Shown in pieces: positions 26,355 to 35,025 of a stretch of DNA of 64,000 bases. The position numbers and the translations under genes were made by a program. The DNA is from Gammaproteobacteria bacterium. GTDB lineage: Bacteria > Pseudomonadota > Gammaproteobacteria > Ga0077536. The notes beneath the pieces are model-generated. The model worked only from the letters and a program-made list of their open reading frames with translations, was not told the DNA's origin and did no database searches. The DNA is taken from contig JACPPA010000012.1 of the NCBI GenBank assembly GCA_016191285.1, positions 1 through 64,000 of the forward strand. The letters run 5' to 3'. Numbering within the stretch: the stretch's first letter is position 1; each line of letters begins with the position of its first letter.

Positions 26355-26532
26355 CTACAATAAATCGCGCAACTGATCCCAGGTCAACTTTACGTCACGC
26401 AGAATACTTGCCATTAAGCCGGTGCCGATGGTTTCGCCAGAGTGAACCGGAACGACTGTGGAGCGACCGTCGACATGACGCAAGAAGTGATGACTACCTC
26501 TCGGACGAACTACTGAAAATCCAGCACTGCGT
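26355..26532 (-). pseudogene. HicA toxin lacking its N-terminus
   Basis: In frame GFSVVRPRGSHHFLRHVDGRSTVVPVHSGETIGTGLMASILRDVKLTWDQLRDLL. GSHH carries the HicA catalytic histidine and PVHSGETIG is the family core. The usual first 20 or so residues are missing; the frame follows directly after the stop of the HicB gene. Probably inactive or truncated. Next to hicB in antitoxin-toxin order. Confidence 0.75.
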
Positions 26533-26534
26533 GG

Positions 26535-26750
26535 TCACGCATCAACCGTTACACGCTGTACGCCAACGAAGTCTAGGTTCTCCGGCAGTGTGCCTTGCAC
26601 TTCAAGGCACAGTTCAATGGCTTCACGAATGCGCGACATAAGCTTGTCTAGCGAGCGCGCCTGCGTATGGCAGCCGGGTATAGCCGGGACCGTGGCGACA
26701 AAGAAGCCGTCTGAGTCCTTTTCCACAACAACATCAAATTGGCGAGCCAT
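26535..26750 (-). CDS. hicB: HicB-family antitoxin
   Basis: 71 residues from the ATG at 26750 with GGAGGCTCAA directly upstream. MARQFDVVVEKDSDGFFVATVPAIPGCHTQARSLDKLMSRIREAIELCLE is a complete HicB partial-RNase-H fold. It lacks a C-terminal HTH. It would bind HicA, whose gene directly follows but is truncated, so this may be an orphan antitoxin. Confidence 0.85.
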   Translation of the reverse strand: MARQFDVVVEKDSDGFFVATVPAIPGCHTQARSLDKLMSRIREAIELCLEVQGTLPENLDFVGVQRVTVDA

Positions 26751-26783
26751 TTGAGCCTCCAGAATCAATCGCTACCTAGCACT

Positions 26784-27890
26784 TTATCCTATCAACACTT
26801 GAATTATTCGCGCCGACGCTTTGCCATCCCACAACCGCGGACCTTTGCGGGTGCCGCGTTTAGTCGCCCTCAATGCTTTCGCGGCTTCCGCGATAATGCG
26901 CGCCGGGTCACGCCCCACCAGCACATTCGTTCCTTCTTCAATCGTAATCGGGCGCTCCGTGTTCTCGCGTAACGTGAGGCAAGGCACGCCGAGCGCGGTG
27001 GTTTCCTCTTGCAGCCCGCCGCTATCCGTCAGCACCAGCGCTGCGTCTTTCCAGAGATTCAAAAATTCCATGTAGGGCAGCGGCGCGGTGCAAACGATGG
27101 TGTCTGGAAACACGATGCCGAACTTCTCGATCGTGTGCGCCGTGCGTGGATGAATGGCAAAGATCAACGGCAAATCGCGCGCAATGTCGATGAGCGCGCC
27201 GGCAATGCCGCGCAGCGCCGTTTCGTCATCCACGTTGGAGGGGCGATGCAGGGTTACCACGCCATAGCGGCCGAGCTGCTGCTTCAGCGCATTGGTTGCG
27301 AAGACGCTGGCATCCATCTGCTTCAACTGTTCAACTTGGAAGAACAGGTTGTCGATCATCACATGACCCACGAAGTGGATCTTCTCAGGTCTATGCCCTT
27401 CCCTTTTCAGGTTTTTTTCGCCGCTCGGCTCTGTGACAAAAAAGTAATCGGAGATCGCGTCCGTTACCATGCGGTTGATCTCTTCCGGCATGCTCATGTC
27501 CCCGCTGCGCAAGCCCGCTTCCACATGCGCCACTTGAATATTGAGTTTCTTGGCGACGATGGAGCAGGCGAGTGTGGAGTTCACGTCCCCCACCACCAGC
27601 ACGAGATCGGGGTGGTGTTCTAGGCAGTATTTTTCAAACCCAATCATCACCCGCGCGGTTTGTTCGGCATGCGAGCCGCCGCCAGCGCCCATGTGGAAGT
27701 TTGGTTCGGGGATCCCCAACTCCTGAAAAAATACCTCGCTCATGCCGTGGTCGTAATGCTGCCCGGTGTGCACCAGCGCCCAGTCGAAAACGTCCTGATG
27801 TTTTTTAAGCTCCCGGATGATGGGAGCAATCTTCATGAAGTTTGGCCGGGCGCCGGCCACCAGGGTAAGTTTTTTACGGGCGCGTCTCAT
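26784..27890 (-). CDS. wecB: UDP-N-acetylglucosamine 2-epimerase (non-hydrolysing)
   Basis: 368 residues, standard length. [72 protein letters not shown], and [10 protein letters not shown](T) are the WecB signature blocks with the substrate-contacting His, Arg and Glu residues. It makes UDP-ManNAc from UDP-GlcNAc, probably the donor for the WecG-type transferase. The start ATG 27890 lies 9 nt after a second ATG and has no clear Shine-Dalgarno sequence. A broken second copy lies at 22745-23199. Its downstream operon neighbours (flippase, glycosyltransferases) are now 5.7 kb away. Confidence 0.95.
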   Translation of the reverse strand: MRRARKKLTLVAGARPNFMKIAPIIRELKKHQDVFDWALVHTGQHYDHGMSEVFFQELGIPEPNFHMGAGGGSHAEQTARVMIGFEKYCLEHHPDLVLVVGDVNSTLACSIVAKKLNIQVAHVEAGLRSGDMSMPEEINRMVTDAISDYFFVTEPSGEKNLKREGHRPEKIHFVGHVMIDNLFFQVEQLKQMDASVFATNALKQQLGRYGVVTLHRPSNVDDETALRGIAGALIDIARDLPLIFAIHPRTAHTIEKFGIVFPDTIVCTAPLPYMEFLNLWKDAALVLTDSGGLQEETTALGVPCLTLRENTERPITIEEGTNVLVGRDPARIIAEAAKALRATKRGTRKGPRLWDGKASARIIQVLIG

Positions 27891-28025
27891 GCCGTCATGC
27901 TACTGCATTGAGGTGACAGATTCCGACTGCTTTCGGGCCGACTGTGGCTGGGGATTTTGTGAAGTGAGAGGAGCGTCGCGGGAGTTGCACGATCGGTTAC
28001 TCGTGATCGACGGGTCCGATTGATG

Positions 28026-28299
28026 AAGATTCGCCGCTAAAGCGGCTCCCACAAGAGAGATGTAATTCGCCGCTACAGTAGCTCCCACAAGAGAGAGGTC
28101 CAATTCGCAGACAAACAAAGCGGCTCTCATAAGTAAGATGCGTTAAACAGGGTTTTTATTGTGGGAGCGGATTTATCCGCGAATCTTCCACCTCATACGT
28201 CGATGCAATCCAGCAAAGATTCGCCGCTGAAGCGGCTCCCACAAGAGAGATGCCGTAACGAGGCGTTCTACTGTGGGAGCGGATTTATCCGCGAATCTT
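28026..28299. repeat. REP cluster upstream of wecB
   Basis: Type B at 28026-28052, a decayed B (GCCGCTACAGTAGC) near 28065-28087, type A at 28160-28187, B at 28216-28242, A at 28273-28299. The 28106-28160 linker (GTAAGATGCGTTAAACAGGG) also occurs at 25945, so this cluster and the 25.9 kb remnant are copies. Confidence 0.86.
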
Positions 28300-28311
28300 A
28301 CACAATGGCGC

Positions 28312-28692
28312 CTACGCTGCCGCGTGGACCTCGTAGGGTCGGATTAGGACTTCCGCCGGGAGGTTCAAACCCTCCGCCAAGCGGCGAATCATTTCAAGGG
28401 TCAACGGACGCACTCGATTAAGCACCTCCGCTACCCGCGCACGCGAGCCGAGGTAGGTTTCCATATCCTTCCGAGTGAGTTCGCGTGCCTCCATGATATG
28501 GCGCAGAAAATCGATGGGATCGGGATCGGGGATCGGATAATGTCTTGCTTCGTACGCTTGAATGAGTAGTGTCAATACCTCGAGACGATCGGCCTCCTTC
28601 GAACCCTTGGGAGCGTCCCAAAGTGCCTCGACGGCTTCTAGGGCGGCGGCATAATCGCGCTTCGTTTTGATGGGTCGCACCTCGATCCTCAT
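28312..28692 (-). CDS. higA: HigA-type antitoxin
   Basis: 126 residues from ATG 28692 (MRIEVRPIKTKRDYAAALEAVEALWDAP). The second half is an HTH (RELTRKDMETYLGSRARVAEVLNRVRPLT). Only 4 bp separate it from the upstream higB stop, so it is co-transcribed as the second gene. The track's longer start (28755) overlaps higB and is unlikely. It would neutralise the HigB toxin and repress the operon. Confidence 0.9.
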   Translation of the reverse strand: MRIEVRPIKTKRDYAAALEAVEALWDAPKGSKEADRLEVLTLLIQAYEARHYPIPDPDPIDFLRHIMEARELTRKDMETYLGSRARVAEVLNRVRPLTLEMIRRLAEGLNLPAEVLIRPYEVHAAA

Positions 28693-28696
28693 TCGA

Positions 28697-28990
28697 TTAA
28701 ACCTCTGCAGCATTGATGCGATCGTATTCACCATGCGTACCGATAAATCGTACAAACATCAGACCCCGGCCGTAGTGTACCGCGCCAATTAATCGGTAAT
28801 CGTTGCCTTTGATGTTGAATACCACTCTGTTTTTACCAATGAAACTCGCGCTCCTATACGCGCCTTTGATGTCTGAAGGCGTTCGCCAATCGACCCGGCT
28901 TACCTGTGCATACCAAGCCCGTAACGGGATCTCCGCTTGAGGGTGCTTACTCCAGAAGTCTCGCAAGGTCTTAAGTGCGATCACCCGCAT
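28697..28990 (-). CDS. higB: HigB-type mRNA interferase toxin
   Basis: 97 residues. MRVIALKTLRDFWSKHPQAE, WRTPSDIKGAYRSASFIGKNRVVFNIKGNDYRLI, and FVRFIGTHGEYDRINA match the HigB family. It is a second, diverged HigBA system only 4 kb from the first and in the opposite orientation. Likely active, as no residues are missing. Confidence 0.9.
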   Translation of the reverse strand: MRVIALKTLRDFWSKHPQAEIPLRAWYAQVSRVDWRTPSDIKGAYRSASFIGKNRVVFNIKGNDYRLIGAVHYGRGLMFVRFIGTHGEYDRINAAEV

Positions 28991-29051
28991 TGTTTTAGTT
29001 TATCGTGCTCCCGCTGTGGGAGCAAAGCCTTTTGGCTGGTCACGCCCGATG

Positions 29052-29297
29052 AAGATTCGAAGCTCAAAGCGGCTCCCACAAGAGATCCCACAAGACAGAT
29101 GCCTTAACGAGGCCTTCTACGGTGGGAGCGGCTTTAGTCGCGAATCTTCGACCCCATACGTCGATGCAATCCAGCGAAGATTCGCCGCTAAAGCGGCTCC
29201 CACAAGAGAGGATCCCTTAACGAGGCCTTCTACTGTGGGAGCGGCTTTAGCCGCGAATCTTCACACTGGATACGCCGATAAAGCGGTTCCCATAGGA
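29052..29297. repeat. REP cluster downstream of the tyrosine kinase gene
   Basis: Palindromes at 29052-29079 (GAAGCTCAAAGCGGC variant), 29122-29148 (GCGGCTTTAGTCGC), 29177-29203 (type B) and 29235-29261 (GCGGCTTTAGCCGC), then a decayed half at 29271-29297. These pairs are B with a B-like variant, the exception to the A plus B rule. Confidence 0.85.
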
Positions 29298-29302
29298 GCG
29301 TT

Positions 29303-30121
29303 CTAGTAATACGCCGAGATTTTTTCGTCTGAACCGTTGAGCACCGTGCCGAGGATAGTGGTCTCTTTCAAGATATCCATGGCGTTCTCGAGTTCGCTCC
29401 GATTGGTTTTGCCGTCGCGCAGCACCAAGAGAAACGCGTCGACAAAGGGCGCGAAAGACAGCGCATCGTCAGCCGACAGGACCGGGGGTAAATCAAACAA
29501 TACCATCCGCGACGGATATCGCGATTTAAGCTCGTGCACCAAATTGCCCATCGCCGGTGAAGCGAGTATTTCGGACGAATTTTCAACCGGCAGGCGGCCG
29601 GGCAATAATACCAACCGCTCGATGCCTGGGTTTACTAGAACGTCGCCTAACGGCGACTGGTGCATTAGGTAGTCACCAATACCTTTTTCGGGCTTGATCT
29701 TGAAATACTCGTGGATGGACGGATTTCGCAGATCCATGTCCACTAGCAAAACGGTATGGTGTAGCTCGCGCGCGAGGCTGATCGCAAGATTGATCGCCGT
29801 CAGGCTCTTGCCATCCCCAGGCGCGGGACTGGTAATCGCCAACGTATTCCAATTGCGCGCGGTCATCCGTTGCAGTACCTGAGTCCGCAGCATCTTGTAC
29901 GCGCTAAGGCCTATTCGATCGCGATCGTCGATAAGGACACGGTTGACCTGTAGAACCGCCGCATCCAGTGTCGCAACCTTGGTCTGTGAGTACTGGATCG
30001 CGGGTTCCGTGAACGCTGGCGGCGAGTTCGCGACCGGCGGCGTTTCGGTTCGCCCTATGGACGAACTCTCGGTTTCGCGCTCAATCCGAGCTTTCTCTAA
30101 GGCTTGTTTAATTCTTTCCAT
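29303..30121 (-). CDS. Exosortase-associated tyrosine autokinase (BY-kinase)
   Basis: 272 residues. N-terminal MERIKQALEKARIERE is a hallmark of the TyrKin family found next to exosortase loci. P-loop SPAPGDGKSLTAIN (Walker A), VLLVDMDLRNPS (Walker A'), MVLFDLPPVLSADD (Walker B). The C-terminus has only two tyrosines (ISAYY), a short cluster. It works with the Wzz-type protein upstream (121 bp gap) to control chain length and export. Confidence 0.92.
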   Translation of the reverse strand: MERIKQALEKARIERETESSSIGRTETPPVANSPPAFTEPAIQYSQTKVATLDAAVLQVNRVLIDDRDRIGLSAYKMLRTQVLQRMTARNWNTLAITSPAPGDGKSLTAINLAISLARELHHTVLLVDMDLRNPSIHEYFKIKPEKGIGDYLMHQSPLGDVLVNPGIERLVLLPGRLPVENSSEILASPAMGNLVHELKSRYPSRMVLFDLPPVLSADDALSFAPFVDAFLLVLRDGKTNRSELENAMDILKETTILGTVLNGSDEKISAYY

Positions 30122-30241
30122 ATGCGCATTCCATCCTTACCGTAACGGCCTGGCGACAGCTCGTCTCGCCTGCGGTGGGGCGCGGCACATTACCAGCAAA
30201 TACATCGGTTGATTGTTCAGGGGTCGTCGCTTTCATGTGAC

Positions 30242-31987
30242 TCATGCCGCGAGGACACGTATGAATTGAAAATACAGCACATCGAGCGGCCGATAAAACA
30301 CATGAATTACACAGGCAATCGCAATCAGAACCGCCACGACGATGCTTGCAACAAGCAATTTGTTTAGTCGCTTTTTATTGCGTGAACCTGGGGTCTCAAT
30401 GGTTGGGATGACCGCGAGGGGCGGGACACCGAGCAATCGCGTGACGCCCATTCGGCCATAAATCCGCCCGTCTAAACTTTCTGCAAGCGCGCCGGTTCCC
30501 ACTCCGCCCGCAATCGAGAGCAAGCCCCCAAGCAGCCCAATTGCCAATCGATTCGGCTTTGATGGTTCTTCGGGGATCACGGGCGGTTCGATCAATGTGA
30601 ACTTCTCGCCTTGTTGTTTATTTTCCAGATTGGTCGCGAGTTCCGCTTCCTGCCTTTTTGCCACCACTTCTTGATACTTGCGCTGGGCTGTTTCGTAGTC
30701 ACGGGTCAACATTCGATATTCACGCTCGACCTGCGGCGCCCGCGTGATTCGGGCTTCTATATTTGACAGCTTGGCCTTCAGACCTGCGCGCTGTTCCTGC
30801 AACGCGCGGATATCTCCATTTGTTGCTTCGAGTCTGGCTTGGAGTTGAATGAATGCGGGATTGTCGGGCGGGGCGTTCGACTTAACCGGTGGAGCCATCT
30901 TGCTCGCGCTCGCCAATTCAGCTTGTAGCGAATCAATTTCGCGATTTAAGCGTTTTATATCGGGGTGGTCGGATGAGTACTTGCGATTCGCCTCGGCCAA
31001 TCCCGTTTGTGCCTTGCTCAGTTTAAGCGCGAGCTCCGCGCTTTTATTGGTCGACCCCGTTTGCGCGCGCAGAGACTCAATTGCTTTGCGCTTCGCGATA
31101 ACATCGGGATGTTCCGCGCCGTAGCGCGACGCCACCGTCACAAATTCGCTTTCGAGTACCTTCAACCTGTCGGCAGGTCCTAGAATCCGTTCGCCAGTCT
31201 CGGAATACAGCGAAGTGCTTGGCTTTTGTTGCGCAAGCTCCGACTCCAGATACACACGCTGCTGTTCCAGGGAGCGTATTTGCGAATCAATTTGAGTTAC
31301 GTCGGTTTCTGTTCGGTTCATCAGCTCCATATTAAGGTTGGCGAGTTCCGGCAATTGCTCAACATTTTTCTCTTTAAATGCAGCCAGCTTCGTTTCTAAA
31401 TCCGCAACTTGATTTCTGAGCTTCTCCGACTCCGACGATAGAAAATTTAAGGTTTCTTCCGAGGTTTTTGTTCGCTGTTTTAAGTTTTCATTTAAAAACA
31501 GACTGACAACTTCATTGGCGACGCGTTGTGCGACATCAGGCGCCTTATTTTCGTAGGCAAGCTCAATCGCAATCGTGGCCTGTACCGAGTGACCCAGTTT
31601 TGGATCGCCGACTTCAGCACTGATGGGCTTAACCGTGATGTCTTTGCGCATTTGCTCAAGGACTTCTTCAAGCGGATTACGCTTCCGGCTTTCAGCGTAT
31701 AGATGGTACTTATCGATAATTGAGCTCAAATTATTGTTAGTCAGCACCCGTTGCGCGATTACCTGGATACGTTGATCCGCATAACTGGTTACCAGCGAGC
31801 GTACTAAATCTTCCGGTATCTCTTGCGCCTCGATTAGCACGACCGCGCGCGATTTGTAGCGAGACGGTAGCCCTAATGCCAAGGCGAGCGTGACTGTCGC
31901 CAGGCCAAACACGATCATTAAGCTTAGTGGTAACCGGCGCTTGATGACCGCGCCGTAGTTTGTATTGAGAGAATTAGCTTCTTCCAT
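30242..31987 (-). CDS. Wzz-type chain-length determinant protein
   Basis: 581 residues. One membrane segment near residues 20-42 and another near 545-565 bracket a long periplasmic region rich in coiled coil (about 170-430; LRNQVADLETKLAAF, LQARLEATNGDIRALQEQRAGLKAK). This is the polysaccharide copolymerase (PCP-2a like) layout but with the kinase as a separate protein. It sets polymer length and links Wzy to export. Start is 2 bp from the preceding gene's stop. Confidence 0.9.
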   Translation of the reverse strand: MEEANSLNTNYGAVIKRRLPLSLMIVFGLATVTLALALGLPSRYKSRAVVLIEAQEIPEDLVRSLVTSYADQRIQVIAQRVLTNNNLSSIIDKYHLYAESRKRNPLEEVLEQMRKDITVKPISAEVGDPKLGHSVQATIAIELAYENKAPDVAQRVANEVVSLFLNENLKQRTKTSEETLNFLSSESEKLRNQVADLETKLAAFKEKNVEQLPELANLNMELMNRTETDVTQIDSQIRSLEQQRVYLESELAQQKPSTSLYSETGERILGPADRLKVLESEFVTVASRYGAEHPDVIAKRKAIESLRAQTGSTNKSAELALKLSKAQTGLAEANRKYSSDHPDIKRLNREIDSLQAELASASKMAPPVKSNAPPDNPAFIQLQARLEATNGDIRALQEQRAGLKAKLSNIEARITRAPQVEREYRMLTRDYETAQRKYQEVVAKRQEAELATNLENKQQGEKFTLIEPPVIPEEPSKPNRLAIGLLGGLLSIAGGVGTGALAESLDGRIYGRMGVTRLLGVPPLAVIPTIETPGSRNKKRLNKLLVASIVVAVLIAIACVIHVFYRPLDVLYFQFIRVLAA

Positions 31988-31989
31988 AG

Positions 31990-33228
31990 TTAATATCCGT
32001 TCCAGAGAGTCTTGGGCAGCGCGTAATATTCAAGCGTCAATAAGATTACGTTTGCAGTCGCGGAATTCGTCACCGTGCCATTACTATTCGTCGCGTAGCC
32101 GTAGCGATAACTACCGTTTATCCTCCAGCTTCTAGAGATTTGATAGCGAGCCGTACCGCTTATCTCAGAGTAATCCTCGGTAAAAGTGCCCACATTGCGT
32201 CCACCGATTATTCCGCCGTCTAGCGTCCGCATTTGGCGCAATCCGCCAAGACTAATTGCGAGACGTTCACTTAGCCGTTTTTCAATTCCCAGCTCGATTT
32301 CGTCGTTGATTCGTTGCGAACCGCGCCCTGTGGGGCTGACCTGACGGGAATAATGGAGGTTTGCGGTCACTGTTTCGAAAATCTTTTTTATCGAGGCCGT
32401 CGCGATGGGCCCGTTAGATTCGACTGCTTGTGGATTCCGAAGCGTGATTATTTGGGGAATTGGGTTTAACACTAATGCGAAATGCTGATCGATAAATTTA
32501 ATGGTGCTGGCATTCCAACCCACTGAACCCGTCGTTTCGAGAGTCGGATCCCAGCGCCACGTTACCCCCGCCTGACCGCCATAAGTCCTTGATTTGCTCT
32601 CGATCGCCGGAGTCTTAAAATCGCTAGCAAAAACATTCGCAAATACCTGCCCCTTTTCCGATATCAAATAACTCGCGCCGATCGTCGCTTGCAGGTACCG
32701 GTAATCGACATATCCGGTATTGGCGGCATTCAAATAAGACACGTCGTTAAACAGGAGGCTTCCCTGAGCGACGAGGCGATCGGTCAAATCCCATGCTATC
32801 GAGGGCTGCACCGAGATGGCGTCGCGATCGATGACTGTCTTCTGAATATCGGTGTCGGTAACTTTATCGCTTAAGGTCGAATCTCGGGAGTAGTTAAAAT
32901 TTAAACCCGTCTTGAAGCGCTCTTGAATCCAATCATTGTTAAAAGCGATCGAGTATTCGTTGGCATCGAGATTGTTGCCGACGGCGAATCGCCGAAGATT
33001 CAGTCGTGGGATTAACTCGGTTGTGAGATCATTACTTTGTCGCGCTAAATTCATACCGCCGCCTATATCGAATCCGAATGCGGTCTCGGGGTTTTTCGAC
33101 GATCCGCGAATGTTGTCATGAATCGATGTTGCGAGTTTTGCATTAGGCGTCACCGTGTAATCGGCGGCATGTACTTGCATCACCAGCGCAACCGGAACGC
33201 AGACGCAACACAACCAATGGACGCGCAC
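31990..33228 (-). CDS. Outer-membrane beta-barrel protein of the EPS locus
   Basis: 412 residues. N-terminal signal peptide with a Cys-rich core (WLCCVCVPVALVMQVHA) cleaved before ADYTVTP. The mature part is made of alternating hydrophobic-polar strands (DANEYSIAFNNDWI, RFKTGLNFNYSRD, ITVTANLHYSRQVSPTG) typical of a barrel. It resembles the TIGR03016-type outer-membrane protein of exosortase systems; its exact role is unknown, perhaps export of polymer. It sits between the Wza-type and Wzz-type genes. Confidence 0.82.
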   Translation of the reverse strand: MRVHWLCCVCVPVALVMQVHAADYTVTPNAKLATSIHDNIRGSSKNPETAFGFDIGGGMNLARQSNDLTTELIPRLNLRRFAVGNNLDANEYSIAFNNDWIQERFKTGLNFNYSRDSTLSDKVTDTDIQKTVIDRDAISVQPSIAWDLTDRLVAQGSLLFNDVSYLNAANTGYVDYRYLQATIGASYLISEKGQVFANVFASDFKTPAIESKSRTYGGQAGVTWRWDPTLETTGSVGWNASTIKFIDQHFALVLNPIPQIITLRNPQAVESNGPIATASIKKIFETVTANLHYSRQVSPTGRGSQRINDEIELGIEKRLSERLAISLGGLRQMRTLDGGIIGGRNVGTFTEDYSEISGTARYQISRSWRINGSYRYGYATNSNGTVTNSATANVILLTLEYYALPKTLWNGY

Positions 33229-33349
33229 AACTATTAGTCCGAACCTGGCATGAAGGTGAAATAACCCGACCTCATTAGACTGAGGCTAAGGACCGGCGGT
33301 CAGTCACGACTAATGGTTGCACTTTAGCGTTACTGGCGCGTTTCTTCGA

Positions 33350-33916
33350 TCAAGGAACAACGACTACGTCACCGGGCTGTAGCACTATATTTTCTTCCAG
33401 CCGCTCCCCGTCCTGGACCGCATCGTAATTAAACTTGAGCGCCGACTGAGCTGTACCGCTGCGGCGCAAAATGATGATGTCTTTAAGTTTCGCAAATTGC
33501 GCGGTGCCACCCGCGAACGATAAGGCCTGCATTACATCGAGAGTCCCGACGATAGGCACCGGACCGGGCTTCGTGACCTTGCCCACCACATACGCAGTAT
33601 TACCGCGAATTTCTTTGACCAGCACCGTGACGACTGCATCGGGAATAAAAGTGTCGATGTGTTTCTTAAGTTCTTTTCGTACGTCTTCCACCGTATGTCC
33701 GGACGCTTGGATATCCCCCGCCAATGGAAAGCTAAATTTCCCGTCTGGCCTTACCAGGGCATCCATCGTCAGATCTTCTTCCTTCCACACCGTGACGATG
33801 AGCAAATCGCCGGGGTTGATTAAGTAGTCCTTGCCCTCTTCCGCTCGCGCGGCGTGGGGGATGAGTGCGCTTGCCGCGAAAATCAAACTGGCGGCTATTG
33901 TGGTGGCGAGTTTCAT
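33350..33916 (-). CDS. Wza-type polysaccharide export protein
   Basis: 188 residues, short. Sec signal MKLATTIAASLIFAASALIPHAARA without a lipobox, then the Poly_export domain (YLINPGDLLIVTVWKEEDLTMDALVRPDGKFSFPLAGDI) and an SLBB-like part (NTAYVVGKVTKPGPVPI). It is about half the length of E. coli Wza and lacks the C-terminal helix, so it may need the barrel protein for an outer-membrane exit. GAGGTTAATAGG precedes the ATG. Confidence 0.92.
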   Translation of the reverse strand: MKLATTIAASLIFAASALIPHAARAEEGKDYLINPGDLLIVTVWKEEDLTMDALVRPDGKFSFPLAGDIQASGHTVEDVRKELKKHIDTFIPDAVVTVLVKEIRGNTAYVVGKVTKPGPVPIVGTLDVMQALSFAGGTAQFAKLKDIIILRRSGTAQSALKFNYDAVQDGERLEENIVLQPGDVVVVP

Positions 33917-34005
33917 CCTATTAACCTCGATAAAGAAACGAAATGAATGCAGTCCTGAAAGAAAGCTAGCGTGTGGCGCCTTGCTTAGCGCGTCGCGGTA
34001 GCACT

Positions 34006-34479
34006 TTAACCTAGACCGTGTTGCGCTGCATATGCAGCGGCTCGCGTCGCGCGGGTGAGAAGCTCGGGAGCATTGTCGATAGTATCGTTCAATATTTGGG
34101 CGCGGATTGCTGGGTCGGGATAATCATGCGTCAACCGATTGCGCAGTGCCCGAAGCTCGCGCCACCGATGGCTCGATTCGATGACGCCCAAACGTTCGAG
34201 TTGATTGAGTTTGTCGATATAGGTTGCCGATTCTTCTAGCGGCTCTTCGCTTGCGGCCAAAAGGACGGGAAACAACTTCATGCCAAGCGTGTCTTGCAAG
34301 CGCGCAAAACGATACAGAAACTGATCAACCATCATGACTTCCTCATCCGTGAGTGTCTCCATCCTAGCTGCTGTGATCTCCCCGAGCGTCCGCACGCGTT
34401 CCCGGGCGCGGAGCAACACCGCGCCATGTCGTGCGCACGTGGTCAATAGCTGAGCGAGCCGGAGTGCCTCTCCGCTCAC
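34006..34479 (-). CDS. hepT: HepT-like HEPN toxin
   Basis: 157 residues, mostly helical. RNRLTHDYP carries the RxxxxH HEPN catalytic motif. HEPN proteins are RNases paired with MNT antitoxins. The GTG start at 34479 overlaps the stop of the upstream nucleotidyltransferase by 4 bp. Slightly longer than usual HepT (about 140). Confidence 0.87.
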   Translation of the reverse strand: MSGEALRLAQLLTTCARHGAVLLRARERVRTLGEITAARMETLTDEEVMMVDQFLYRFARLQDTLGMKLFPVLLAASEEPLEESATYIDKLNQLERLGVIESSHRWRELRALRNRLTHDYPDPAIRAQILNDTIDNAPELLTRATRAAAYAAQHGLG

Positions 34480-34781
34480 AACTCTATCCCCGTCTCGCGC
34501 GCTACTCGATGGATTGGCAGCGCCAACTCGCTAGTTCGCGGTCGAACCACAATGTCTATTTTCTGCTCGCCCAGCCGTTCATCGAGTTCCAATTTAAGGC
34601 TGATCTCGCGTTTCAGGAGGTCCGCGGGGTAGTGCAGATCGGTTTCCACATAAAGATCGATATCGCCGCCCCGCTTTGCGTCGTCAACCCGGGAACCGAA
34701 TAGCCATACCTTAGCGTCGTGACCAAAATGAGCGCGGGCGGCGTCGCGAATAGTGGCGATTTCTTCGGGGGTTAAACGCAT
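34476..34781 (-). CDS. mntA: MntA-type minimal nucleotidyltransferase antitoxin
   Basis: 101 residues. VWLFGSRVDDAKRGGDIDLYVE is the GSx10DxD active site of minimal nucleotidyltransferases. MNT proteins neutralise HepT by adding AMP to it. Antitoxin first, toxin second, 4-bp overlap. Complete, unlike the relic at 24.6 kb. Confidence 0.88.
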   Translation of the reverse strand: MRLTPEEIATIRDAARAHFGHDAKVWLFGSRVDDAKRGGDIDLYVETDLHYPADLLKREISLKLELDERLGEQKIDIVVRPRTSELALPIHRVARETGIEL

Positions 34782-34871
34782 TTAAATGTTAGTTGCCAGG
34801 ACAGCGCTGCTAGTACTGTCGTTGCGGGCGAAGCGACAAGCCACGCGATCCGGATTGGTAAAGCCTCATTT

Positions 34872-35003
34872 GTGGGAGCGGATTTATCCGCGAATCTTAT
34901 ATGCCTAAGTGGCCGCAAAGATTCGCCGCTAAAGCGGCTCCCACAGCATGCGATCTGGGTCGGTAAATCCCCATTTGTGGGAGCGGATTTATCCGCGAAT
35001 CTT
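34872..35003. repeat. REP cluster downstream of manC
   Basis: Order A, B (reverse), A at 34872-34898, 34918-34945, 34977-35003. The two A copies sit in the same orientation with similar linkers (CGATCCGGATTGGTAAAGC and CGATCTGGGTCGGTAAATC), a sign of local duplication. The last copy ends about 23 bp from the manC stop. Confidence 0.86.
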
Positions 35004-35025
35004 ATCTGCATCCGTGTTTTCAACC

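Noticed and set aside
28161-28421. ORFs giving peptides such as GADLSANL, AAKAAPT and RFADKSAPT, found at many places
   Set aside because: These are translations of REP palindromes, not proteins.
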